Source: Nocardiopsis dassonvillei_B (GTDB lineage Bacteria > Actinomycetota > Actinomycetes > Streptosporangiales > Streptosporangiaceae). From it: a DNA stretch of 64,000 nt. Location of the stretch: NCBI RefSeq assembly GCF_964273065.1, contig NZ_OZ186815.1:5704001-5768000 (forward strand), written 5' to 3'. Shown in pieces: positions 1 through 7,573 of the stretch (positions within the stretch are counted from its first letter, which is position 1; every line of letters starts with the position of its first letter). The notes beneath the pieces are model-generated. The model worked only from the letters and a program-made list of their open reading frames with translations. It had not been told where the DNA came from and did no database searches. Position numbers and translations under genes: made by a program.

Positions 1-2
1 GT

Positions 3-239
3 GTGATCCTCGGTCTGTCCATCTTCGTGATGCTTCTCAGCGTGCTGCTGGTCCTCCTGGTGCTGCTGCACAAGGGCAAGGGCGGCGGCCTCTCCGACAT
101 GTTCGGCGGCGGTGTCACATCCTCGCTCGGTGGGTCGTCGGTGGTCGAGCGCAACCTCGACCGCATGACCATCATCGTCGCCGTCGTCTGGATCATCGCC
201 GGCGTCGTCCTCGGCCTGCTGATCAACCGGGGGATGTGA
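3..239 (+). CDS. secG: SecG, preprotein translocase subunit
   Basis: This 78-residue protein is the small SecG subunit of the SecYEG translocon in the cytoplasmic membrane. It has two hydrophobic segments (about residues 3-22 and 55-74) around the conserved cytoplasmic stretch HKGKGGGLSDMFGGG (residues 23-37) and then GGSSVVERNLDR. The GTG at position 3 gives the usual actinobacterial start and length, so the gene is probably complete although it touches the window edge. In actinomycetes secG normally follows gap-pgk-tpiA, which would lie just upstream of the window. Confidence 0.93.
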   Translation: MILGLSIFVMLLSVLLVLLVLLHKGKGGGLSDMFGGGVTSSLGGSSVVERNLDRMTIIVAVVWIIAGVVLGLLINRGM

Positions 240-320
240 CCCGCCGTCCAGCGGGTGCTCACCCTCCACAGTCAAGCTCGCCAGAGTCGCCGGTGAGCGT
301 GTTCGCCGAAGGAGTTTTTC

Positions 321-692
321 GTGGGTAGTGGCAGTGCCATCCGTGGCAGCCGGGTCGGAGCCGGTCCTATGGGCGAGGCGGAGCGGGGCGAGGCCGCCCC
401 CCGTATCCGGGTCCCGTTCTACTGCGCGAACCTGCACGAGGTCGTGCCGAGTTTCGCCAGTGAGGCGCTCGTCCCCGACGAGTGGGACTGCCCCCGCTGC
501 GGGTTCCCCGCGGGCAAGGACAAGGCGAACCCCCCGTCGCCGCCGCGCACCGAGCCCTACAAGACCCACCTGGCGTACGTGAAGGAGCGGCGCAGCGCCG
601 AGGAGGGCAAGCTCATCCTGGACGAGGCCCTGGCCAAGCTGCGCGCCGACCGCGCCGCGGTGGAGGCCCACATGCGTGCCGCCCGGAACTGA
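321..692 (+). CDS. rbpA: RbpA, RNA polymerase-binding protein
   Basis: RbpA is an actinobacteria-specific activator that binds RNA polymerase and group I/II sigma factors. The 123-residue protein has a basic, disordered N-terminus, a zinc-binding core (Cys/His in FYCANLHE, then WDCPRCG) and a C-terminal sigma-interaction region (YVKERRSAEEGK onward). The GTG start has an AAGGAG ribosome-binding site about 7 bases upstream. Neighbour secG lies 80 bp upstream on the same strand. A strong hairpin follows the stop codon. Confidence 0.93.
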   Translation: MGSGSAIRGSRVGAGPMGEAERGEAAPRIRVPFYCANLHEVVPSFASEALVPDEWDCPRCGFPAGKDKANPPSPPRTEPYKTHLAYVKERRSAEEGKLILDEALAKLRADRAAVEAHMRAARN

Positions 693-716
693 GCCCCCCT
701 CGATCCGAACCTGCCC

Positions 717-744
717 GGGGCCCGTCGCTCGCGCGACGGGCCCC
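717..744 (+). terminator. Factor-independent type hairpin after rbpA
   Basis: A perfect 12-bp inverted repeat (717-728 with 733-744, arms GGGGCCCGTCGC and GCGACGGGCCCC) has a 4-base loop and lies 24 bases after the rbpA stop. No T-tract follows, as is usual for actinomycete terminators. Confidence 0.75.
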
Positions 745-870
745 GTCGGCGTTCGGGGTGCAAAGGAGAGCGAAGGGGGAATTTCCTCATTCTCGGGACT
801 GGTGTGGTGCGTGGGACGTACAGTGAGCAGCGCAGACCCCTCGCAGCCCCCTCCCAAGGAGTTGGTGTCC

Positions 871-972
871 ATGTCCGCATGCCCTACCGGCGGGGACCAC
901 GACTGGATTCTCGGCGACGACCGCAAGTTCCAGTGCGCCAAGTGCGGTGCTCAGAGCGCGCGCAGGTTCTGA
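871..972 (+). CDS. 33-residue putative zinc-ribbon protein
   Basis: A very small gene starting at ATG 871 with AAGGA at 856-860. The 33-residue product has Cys4 and His9 in its N-terminal half and a CAKCG knuckle at residues 22-26, a pattern that could bind one zinc ion. Function is not recognised. Its last 22 bp overlap the 3' end of the gene on the opposite strand. Small zinc-ribbon proteins of this kind are common and rarely annotated in actinomycetes. The start and RBS are good, but coding evidence is limited by its size. Confidence 0.6.
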   Translation: MSACPTGGDHDWILGDDRKFQCAKCGAQSARRF

Positions 973-1223
973 GCCGCCGGGCCCGGCTGGACGGTGCCGC
1001 GTCCGGCGAGGTCTCCCTTGCGGTCCGTGGCCCGCCAGGTCACCGGCTCGCCCAGCGCCTCGGCCACCCCCTTGGCCCAGCGCTCCAGGGGCTCGAACAT
1101 CTCCGGGCCCTCCACCAGGACGGTGCGCCCCTGGTAGGCCATCCCGTCCAGGACGATGACCTCGCCACCGGCCCTCAGTTCGGTGTCGTACTCGCTCACG
1201 CCCGGTCTCGTGTTGGGATTCAT
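951..1223 (-). CDS. 90-residue hypothetical protein
   Basis: The chosen ATG (1223) gives a 90-residue acidic protein beginning MNPNTRPGVSEYDTEL. It contains a compact region (VIVLDGMAYQGRTVLVEGPEMFEPLERWAKGVAEAL, written here only as the span of residues 23-58) that looks like a folded alpha/beta domain. Longer upstream starts would add a low-complexity arginine/proline stretch and are less likely. It converges with and overlaps the small zinc-ribbon gene by 22 bp. I do not recognise a family. Confidence 0.6.
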   Translation of the reverse strand: MNPNTRPGVSEYDTELRAGGEVIVLDGMAYQGRTVLVEGPEMFEPLERWAKGVAEALGEPVTWRATDRKGDLAGRGTVQPGPAAQNLRAL

Positions 1224-1369
1224 GGATCGGACTCTAACGGCCGGTCCTTCTCCCCACCCGGGATTTCGCCGCATCGTTCCGGGCCGTTCAGCACCAAACC
1301 GCCTACATATCAGCAAAAGCGGGCATGTCGGGCGCACCGAGTACGGTGGGCGAGGGGGACAATGGACCC

Positions 1370-2053
1370 ATGGCTTCCCCCGACCCCTCGGACGTCCCTG
1401 TGACACGGGGCGTCCCCTCGGACCTGACCCATCCGCCCGCCGGAGTCTCCCACCTGCGCAGGTACGTCAGCCTGCGCGGGCCCAACGCCCGGATGTGGAT
1501 CGCCGTGGGCTACTTCTCGGCCACCCTGACGGCCGGCTTCCTCGTCGTCCTGGTCTCCACCTTCCTGCACGTGCTCAACGACGAGACGACGGTCGGATCG
1601 GTGGCCCTGTGGGTCTCGGCCTCGCTGACGATGATGTTCATCGGCCCGGTGAGCAACGTGTTCGTCCTGCGCGGACTGCCCCAGCGGATCACCCGCCAGG
1701 GGATCAGCGCCGACAGCGACGGCGTCACGGTGCTCCAGGAGCGCAAGTGGTGGTTCCCGGGAGAGGGCACCTTCATCGCCTGGCCGGAGATCCGGCGCAT
1801 CCGCGAGGAGACCGTGGTGGCCCACCGGACCACCTACTTCATCGAGTTCGCGCTGGACACCCACCGCACCGACCCCGAACTGCCCTCCTGGGCCGAGGAC
1901 GCCGGCGCCCTGGGCCTGGAGAAGGACCCGGACGCGGCCACCCAGTTCTACGTCCAGGTCCCCAAGGACCTCAAAGAGAAGATCCTGACCATGATCGAGC
2001 GCACGGCGCCCTTCCCCGAGATCGTCCAGCGGGTACGCCCCAAGGCGGCCTAG
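1370..2053 (+). CDS. Membrane protein with two N-terminal TM helices and PH-like C-terminal region
   Basis: The 227-residue product has a hydrophilic N-terminus, two membrane helices (about residues 42-67 and 77-98) and a C-terminal cytoplasmic domain. The latter resembles bacterial PH-like domains in layout: short strands ending in a helix, KDLKEKILTMIERTAP. The start at ATG 1370 follows a purine-rich GAGGGGG about 12 bases upstream; an in-frame ATG at 1325 would add 15 residues. The stop codon TAG is part of the CTAG that borders the element at 2050-2233. Function unknown. Confidence 0.7.
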   Translation: MASPDPSDVPVTRGVPSDLTHPPAGVSHLRRYVSLRGPNARMWIAVGYFSATLTAGFLVVLVSTFLHVLNDETTVGSVALWVSASLTMMFIGPVSNVFVLRGLPQRITRQGISADSDGVTVLQERKWWFPGEGTFIAWPEIRRIREETVVAHRTTYFIEFALDTHRTDPELPSWAEDAGALGLEKDPDAATQFYVQVPKDLKEKILTMIERTAPFPEIVQRVRPKAA

Positions 2054-2233
2054 GCCGTGTTTTTTCGAACCTCCGCTCCGCTCCGGTTCGCGTTCGGCGC
2101 CCCCGGAAGGCGGGAACCCTCGGCCCTACGGGAACGTCCTCGTTCCCCGGACATCCCCTCCGGGCCTGCCGAACCCCGCCGGCGCCTCACACACCCCCGC
2201 GGAACAGGACGGCACTTGAAAAACAGACCCTAG
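2050..2233. mobile_element. MITE-like element bounded by CTAG
   Basis: A 184-bp non-coding segment starts and ends with CTAG and has imperfect terminal inverted repeats of about 19 bp. The left end reads CTAGGCCGTGTTTTTTCGAA and the right end, on the complement, CTAGGGTCTGTTTTTCAAG. The T-runs stand out in this GC-rich DNA. It has no coding capacity, so it would be a non-autonomous, transposase-dependent element with a CTAG target duplication. The alternative is a bidirectional transcription terminator, since it separates two convergent genes. Both flanking stop codons lie inside the bordering CTAG copies. Confidence 0.55.
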
Positions 2234-2988
2234 CCGGTGCGGCCGCCGAGCCTGCGGGTCAGCTCGGCGGCCGCGTCGCGCACGCGCCCGGCCAGCGCCT
2301 GCGGGGTGACCGGGCGGGCGCTGGGCACGGTCAGGCTGATCGCCGCGGCCGGGCGGCCGTTGTGGTCCAGCGCCGCGGCGGCCACCGACACGAACCCCTC
2401 CGTCACCTGGCCGTCCTCCATGGACCAGCCCTGCCGCGCCTCCTCGGCCAGCAGCCGCCGCAGCTCGGCGGGGGCGGCCGGGCCGCGCCCGGTGCGGTCG
2501 GTGAACGCCGCCTGCCCGGGGTACAGGGCGCGCACCTGGGCGCGCGGCAGCAGGGCCAGCATGGCCCGCCCGGACGCGGTCAGGTGGGCGGGCAGGCGCA
2601 CCCCCACCCCGGTGATCAGGGACGGCGCGTGCGGCGGCTGCTCCTTGAGCAGGTAGAGGGTGTCGGCGCCGTGCAGCACCCCCAGGTGGGAGGTGGCACC
2701 GGTGCTCTCGGTGAGGCGGACCAGCAGCGGCCGGGCCAGCCGTTCCATGCCGTCGTGGCGCAGGTAGGCCGAACCGATCTCGAAGGCGGCCACGCCCAGC
2801 CCCCACCGCCGCTCCTCCGGCAGGTGGGTCACGAAGCCCTCCTCGGCCATCGCCTCCAGGAGCTGGTAGACGCTGGAGCGCGGGATGCCCAGCTCGGCCG
2901 CGACCGCCGCCGCCGACACCGGCCCCGAACGCGTCGCCAGGAACCGCAGCAGCCGCAGGGCGCGGGTCGCCGCCGGCACGATGCTCAT
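2230..2988 (-). CDS. IclR-family transcriptional regulator, probable hut regulator
   Basis: A 252-residue protein with an N-terminal winged helix-turn-helix (about residues 7-60: ALRLLRFLATRSGPVSAAAVA, then IPRSSVYQLLEAM) and a C-terminal IclR ligand-binding domain (residues 75-250, with the HLTASGRAMLA segment). It is divergent from hutH with 101 bp between the start codons, so it is the likely repressor or activator of the histidine-degradation genes, sensing a pathway metabolite. An inverted repeat in the shared intergenic region is a candidate operator. The start MSIVPAAT was chosen over an upstream GTG because it gives the usual family N-terminus. Confidence 0.85.
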   Translation of the reverse strand: MSIVPAATRALRLLRFLATRSGPVSAAAVAAELGIPRSSVYQLLEAMAEEGFVTHLPEERRWGLGVAAFEIGSAYLRHDGMERLARPLLVRLTESTGATSHLGVLHGADTLYLLKEQPPHAPSLITGVGVRLPAHLTASGRAMLALLPRAQVRALYPGQAAFTDRTGRGPAAPAELRRLLAEEARQGWSMEDGQVTEGFVSVAAAALDHNGRPAAAISLTVPSARPVTPQALAGRVRDAAAELTRRLGGRTG

Positions 2989-3018
2989 ACCCCCAGTCTC
3001 CCACGGCCTCGGGGCGGT

Positions 3019-3036
3019 TGTCCGATATGTCAGACA
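3019..3036. promoter_or_regulatory. Candidate IclR operator between regulator and hutH
   Basis: A near-palindrome, TGTCCGA-TATG-TCAGACA (7-bp arms, 6 of 7 paired), sits midway between the divergent start codons of the IclR gene and hutH. Position and size suit a dimeric winged-helix regulator. Operator status is inferred from symmetry and location only. Confidence 0.5.
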
Positions 3037-3089
3037 CAATGACCGTGTCGGGCCTGTGACCGGGGTGGCCCGGGGTGTCGAATGGTGGC

Positions 3090-4637
3090 ATGTCCACAGC
3101 AGTTGCTCCCGTCGCCGTCGGCGGCGCCCCGCTCACCCCGGCCCAAGTCCTGGCCGTCGCCCGCCACGGCGCCCACGTCACCCTCACCGAGGAGACCCGC
3201 AAGGCCGTCCGGCACGGCCGCGAGCGGGTCGAGACCCTGGCCCGCGGGGAGGTCCCCGCCTACGGTGTCAGCACCGGGTTCGGCGCCCTGGCCACCCGCC
3301 ACATCGCCCCCGACCTGCGGGCCCGGCTGCAGCGCTCGCTCATCCGCTCCCACGCCGCGGGCGCCGGGCCCGAGGTGGAGCGCGAGGTGGTGCGCGCGCT
3401 GATGCTGCTGCGCCTGCGCACCCTGGCCTCGGGCAACACCGGGGTGGAGGTCGCCACCGTCGAGACCCTGGCCGCCCTGCTCAACGCCGGGATCACCCCC
3501 GTCGTGCACGAGTACGGCAGCCTGGGCTGCTCGGGCGACCTGGCCCCGCTGTCCCACGTCGCGCTGGCCCTGATGGGCGAGGGAGAGGTGCGCGACGCCG
3601 CCGGAGAGCTCAAGCCCGCCTACACCGCCCTGCACGAGGCCGGGATCGCGCCGGTCGAACTGGGCGCCAAGGAGGGCCTGGCGCTCATCAACGGCACCGA
3701 CGGCATGCTCGGCATGCTGGTCCTGGCCTGCATGGACCTGGAGCGGCTGCTCAAGGTCGCCGACATCACCGCAGCCATGAGCGTGGAGGCCCTGCTGGGC
3801 ACCGACCGGGTGTTCGCACAGGACCTCCAGCGGCTGCGCCCCCACCCCGGGCAGGCCGCCTCCGCCGCCAACCTGCGCGCCCTGCTCGCCGACTCGCCGA
3901 TCGTCGCCTCCCACCGGGGCCCCGACTGCAACCGGGTCCAGGACGCCTACTCGCTGCGCTGCGCCCCCCAGGTCGCCGGCGCCGCCCGCGACACCCTCGC
4001 CCACGCGCTGACCGTCGCCGGCCGGGAACTGGACAGCATCATCGACAACCCGGTGGTGCTCGACGACGGCCGGGTGGAGTCCAACGGCAACTTCCACGGC
4101 GCTCCGGTGGCGTACGTGCTCGACTTCCTGGCCATCGCCGTCGCCGACGTGGCCTCCATCGCGGAGCGGCGCACCGACCGCATGCTCGACGTGTCGCGCT
4201 CCCACGGGCTGCCCGCGTTCCTGGCCGACGACCCCGGCGTCGACTCCGGCCACATGATCGCCCAGTACACCCAGGCCGCCATCGTCTCCGAGCTCAAGCG
4301 CCTGGCGGTGCCCGCCAGCGTCGACTCCATCCCGAGCTCGGCGATGCAGGAGGACCACGTGTCCATGGGCTGGTCGGCCGCCCGCAAGCTGCGCCGCGCC
4401 GTCGACGGCCTGACCGGCGTGCTGGCGGTGGAGCTGCTGACCGCCGCCCGCGCCCTGGACCTGCGCTCGCCGCTGGAGCCCGGTCCGGCCACCGGCGCCG
4501 TCGTACGCACCCTGCGCGAGCACGTCTCGGGCCCCGGCCCCGACCGCCACCTGGCACCCGAGATCGCCCGGGTCGCCGACCTCATCACCGACGGCTCGGT
4601 CCTCGAGGCCGCCGCTTCCGTCGCCCCGCTGCAGTAG
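3090..4637 (+). CDS. hutH: Histidine ammonia-lyase
   Basis: HutH removes ammonia from L-histidine to give urocanate, the first step of histidine degradation. The 515-residue protein matches the family along its length. The MIO-cofactor segment is GSLGCSGDLAPL (residues 143-154), so the cyclising tripeptide is Cys147-Ser148-Gly149 rather than the common Ala-Ser-Gly. Other conserved parts include YGVSTGFG near residue 54 and the region around residues 405-420 (SVDSIPSSAMQEDHVSMG). ATG 3090 gives a typical N-terminus; a GTG at 3075 is possible. It is first in the hut operon. Confidence 0.95.
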   Translation: MSTAVAPVAVGGAPLTPAQVLAVARHGAHVTLTEETRKAVRHGRERVETLARGEVPAYGVSTGFGALATRHIAPDLRARLQRSLIRSHAAGAGPEVEREVVRALMLLRLRTLASGNTGVEVATVETLAALLNAGITPVVHEYGSLGCSGDLAPLSHVALALMGEGEVRDAAGELKPAYTALHEAGIAPVELGAKEGLALINGTDGMLGMLVLACMDLERLLKVADITAAMSVEALLGTDRVFAQDLQRLRPHPGQAASAANLRALLADSPIVASHRGPDCNRVQDAYSLRCAPQVAGAARDTLAHALTVAGRELDSIIDNPVVLDDGRVESNGNFHGAPVAYVLDFLAIAVADVASIAERRTDRMLDVSRSHGLPAFLADDPGVDSGHMIAQYTQAAIVSELKRLAVPASVDSIPSSAMQEDHVSMGWSAARKLRRAVDGLTGVLAVELLTAARALDLRSPLEPGPATGAVVRTLREHVSGPGPDRHLAPEIARVADLITDGSVLEAAASVAPLQ

Positions 4638-4657
4638 ACCCCCTGGAGGACACCGCA

Positions 4658-6316
4658 ATGAGCACCCCGCGCACCGTCCGCGCCGCCCGCGGCACCACCC
4701 TGTCGGCCAAGGGCTGGCAGCAGGAGGCCGCCCTGCGCATGTTCCACAACAACCTCGACCCCGAGGTCGCCGAGCACCCCGAGGAGCTGGTGGTCTACGG
4801 CGGCACCGGCAAGGCCGCCCGCGACTGGCGCAGCTTCGACCGCATCACCGCGTCCCTGCGCGACCTGGAGGGCGACGAGACCCTGCTGGTGCAGTCCGGC
4901 CGCCCGGTCGGCATCATGCGCACCCACGAGTGGGCGCCCCGGGTCCTCATCGCCAACTCCAACCTGGTGGGCGACTGGGCGAACTGGCCGGAGTTCCGCC
5001 GCCTGGAGGCCCAGGGCCTGACCATGTACGGGCAGATGACCGCCGGTTCGTGGATCTACATCGGAACCCAGGGCATCCTCCAGGGCACCTACGAGACGTT
5101 CGCGGCGGTGGCCGCCAAGCGCTTCGACGGAACGCTGGCCGGGACCATCACCCTGACCGCCGGACTGGGCGGCATGGGCGGCGCCCAACCGCTCGCGGTG
5201 ACCATGAACGACGGTGTGGCGATCGTGGTGGAGTGCGACTCCAGCCGCATCGACCGCCGCATCGAGCACCGCTACCTGGACGTGCGTGCCGAGAGCCTGG
5301 ACCACGCCCTGGAGCTGGCCGTGGCCGCCCGCGACGCCCGCCGCCCGCTGTCCGTCGGCGTGCTGGGCAACGCCGCCGAGGTGTTCCCCGAGCTGCTCTC
5401 GCGCGGGGCGCCCGTCGACATCGTCACCGACCAGACCTCCGCCCACGACCCGCTGGCCTACCTCCCCGCCGGAGTGGCGTTCGAGGACTGGAAGGGCCTG
5501 GCCGCGGCCAAGCCCGAGGAGTTCACGCTGCGGGCCCGCGAGTCGATGGCCGCGCACGTGGAGGCGATGGTCGGTTTCCTGGACGCGGGCGCCGAGGTGT
5601 TCGACTACGGCAACTCCATCCGCGACGAGGCCCGCGCGGGCGGGTTCACCCGCGCGTTCGACTTCCCCGGGTTCGTGCCCGCCTACATCCGGCCGCTGTT
5701 CTGCGAGGGCAGGGGTCCGTTCCGGTGGGCGGCGCTGTCGGGCGACCCCGCCGACATCGCGCGCACCGACCGGGCGGTCCTGGACCTGTTCCCCGAGAAC
5801 GAGCACCTGGCCCGCTGGATCCGCATGGCCGGGGAGCGGGTGGCGTTCCAGGGCCTGCCCGCCCGCATCTGCTGGCTGGGCCAGGGCGAGCGCGCCGCGG
5901 CCGGGCAGCGCTTCAACGAGCTGGTGGCGGCCGGGGAGATCTCCGCTCCGCTGGCGATCGGCCGGGACCACCTGGACACCGGCTCGGTGGCCTCCCCCTA
6001 CCGGGAGACCGAGGGCATGAAGGACGGCTCGGACGCCATCGCCGACTGGCCGCTGCTGAACGCGCTGGTCAACACCGCCTCGGGCGCCTCCTGGGTGTCC
6101 ATCCACCACGGCGGCGGCGTGGGCATGGGCCGGTCCGTCCACGCCGGGCAGGTCAGCGTCGCCGACGGCACCGATCTGGCCGCGGCCAAGCTGGAGCGGG
6201 TGCTCACCAACGACCCGGCCATGGGTGTGATCCGCCACGTGGACGCCGGCTACGAGGAGGCCGAGCGGGTCGCCGGGGCCCACGGCATCCGCGTTCCCAT
6301 GCGCGAGGGGGAGTAG
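4658..6316 (+). CDS. hutU: Urocanate hydratase (urocanase)
   Basis: HutU converts urocanate to imidazolone propionate using tightly bound NAD+. The 552-residue product begins with the family signature (MFHNNLDPEVAEHPEELVVYGG, at residues 29-50) and has the glycine-rich NAD-binding segment GGMGGAQPLAVTMN (171-184). The late active-site region (SGASWVSIHHGGGVGMG) lies around residue 475. ATG 4658 follows a GGAGGA ribosome-binding site by 8 bases. It lies 20 bp after hutH and 6 bp before the next gene, so the genes are co-transcribed. Confidence 0.96.
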   Translation: MSTPRTVRAARGTTLSAKGWQQEAALRMFHNNLDPEVAEHPEELVVYGGTGKAARDWRSFDRITASLRDLEGDETLLVQSGRPVGIMRTHEWAPRVLIANSNLVGDWANWPEFRRLEAQGLTMYGQMTAGSWIYIGTQGILQGTYETFAAVAAKRFDGTLAGTITLTAGLGGMGGAQPLAVTMNDGVAIVVECDSSRIDRRIEHRYLDVRAESLDHALELAVAARDARRPLSVGVLGNAAEVFPELLSRGAPVDIVTDQTSAHDPLAYLPAGVAFEDWKGLAAAKPEEFTLRARESMAAHVEAMVGFLDAGAEVFDYGNSIRDEARAGGFTRAFDFPGFVPAYIRPLFCEGRGPFRWAALSGDPADIARTDRAVLDLFPENEHLARWIRMAGERVAFQGLPARICWLGQGERAAAGQRFNELVAAGEISAPLAIGRDHLDTGSVASPYRETEGMKDGSDAIADWPLLNALVNTASGASWVSIHHGGGVGMGRSVHAGQVSVADGTDLAAAKLERVLTNDPAMGVIRHVDAGYEEAERVAGAHGIRVPMREGE

Positions 6317-6322
6317 GTTCCG

Positions 6323-7573
6323 GTGGCGGGCAACGGCACGGTCCCCGACGCGGGGGCGTTCGATCGGATGTGGGCGGACCTGGCCCCGGTGGGCCGGGGC
6401 GCCGACGGCGGGTACCGCCGGTTCAGCTGGGAGGGGGCCGACACCGACGCCCGGGCCTGGTTCGTCCAGGAGGCGAAGGCCCGCGGGCTGGACGTGCGGA
6501 CCGACCGCAACGGCAACCTGTGGGCCTGGTGGGGGACCCCCGGGCCGGGGGCCGTCGCAACCGGCTCGCACCTGGACTCGGTGCCCTCGGGCGGGGCCTT
6601 CGACGGCCCGCTGGGGGTGGTCGGCGCGCTGGCCGCGGTTGACGAACTGCGCCGGCGCGGGGTGCGCCCGGCACGGCCGCTGGCCGTGGTGGTGTTCGTG
6701 GAGGAGGAGGGCGGCCGGTTCGGCGTCCCCTGCCTGGGCAGCCGGCTGAGCACCGGCGAGATCTCCCCGGAGCGGGCCCTGGGCCTCACCGACGCCGACG
6801 GGACGACCTGGGCGGCGGCGATGGAGCGGGCCGGGCTGGACCCGGCGGGCATCGGCCCCGACCCCGCGACGCTGGGGCTGCTCGGCGTGTTCGTCGAGCT
6901 GCACGTGGAGCAGGGCCGTGCGCTGGAGGACACCCCGCACGCGGTGGGGGTGGGCTCCTCCATCTGGCCGCACGGGCGGTGGCGGCTGGACTTCACCGGT
7001 CGCGCCGACCACGCCGGGACCACCCGGCTGGAGGACCGCGGCGACCCCATGCTGCCGTTCGCGCACACCGTCCTGGCGGCGCGGGCGGTGGCGGCCGGAC
7101 ACGGTGCCCGCGCCACCGTCGCCAAGGTCCGGGTCGACCCCAACGGCACCAACGCGATCCCCTCGCTGGTCAACGCCTGGCTGGACGCGCGGGCCGCCGA
7201 CGAGGCCGTGCTGGAGGCCGTCGTGGCCGGCGTGCGCGAGACCGCCGAGCGCACCGCCCGCGAGCACGGGGTCGGGGTGGCGGTGACCGCCGAGTCCCGC
7301 ACCCCGCTGGTGTCCTTCACCGAAGCACTGCGCGACCGGCTCGGCGCGGTGCTCGCCGGCGGCGGGCCGGCGGTGCCGGTGCTGCCCACCGGAGCCGGGC
7401 ACGACGCCGGGGTGCTGGCCGCCCACGTGCCCACCGCGATGCTGTACGTGCGCAACCCCACGGGCGTGTCGCACTCCCCGCACGAGTGGGCGCGCCCGCA
7501 GGACTGCCACGCCGGGGTGGCCGCCCTGGCCGACGTGCTGGCCGACCTGCTCACCGGGGAGGCCGTGCGATGA
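6323..7573 (+). CDS. M20-family amidohydrolase (allantoate/N-carbamoyl-amino-acid hydrolase type), probable formylglutamate step
   Basis: A 416-residue zinc-dependent M20 peptidase-family enzyme. Metal-binding landmarks are visible: GSHLDSVPSGGAFDGPLGV from residue 81 (His83, Asp94/95), the EEEGGRFG stretch near 127-134 and HVEQG with His194. The dimerisation (lid) domain occupies the middle and a final His lies in GVSHSPHEW. Annotation pipelines often call this family allantoate amidohydrolase. Its place between hutU and hutF suggests that here it hydrolyses N-formylglutamate, the product of HutF. That role is inferred from context. It starts with GTG and overlaps hutF by 4 bases (ATGA). Confidence 0.85.
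   Translation: MAGNGTVPDAGAFDRMWADLAPVGRGADGGYRRFSWEGADTDARAWFVQEAKARGLDVRTDRNGNLWAWWGTPGPGAVATGSHLDSVPSGGAFDGPLGVVGALAAVDELRRRGVRPARPLAVVVFVEEEGGRFGVPCLGSRLSTGEISPERALGLTDADGTTWAAAMERAGLDPAGIGPDPATLGLLGVFVELHVEQGRALEDTPHAVGVGSSIWPHGRWRLDFTGRADHAGTTRLEDRGDPMLPFAHTVLAARAVAAGHGARATVAKVRVDPNGTNAIPSLVNAWLDARAADEAVLEAVVAGVRETAERTAREHGVGVAVTAESRTPLVSFTEALRDRLGAVLAGGGPAVPVLPTGAGHDAGVLAAHVPTAMLYVRNPTGVSHSPHEWARPQDCHAGVAALADVLADLLTGEAVR

Noticed and set aside
3947..7510. Very long minus-strand frame across hutH and hutU
   Set aside because: It is an antisense shadow made by GC-rich codon bias; the product is Gly/His/Val-rich low complexity and the plus-strand genes are certain.
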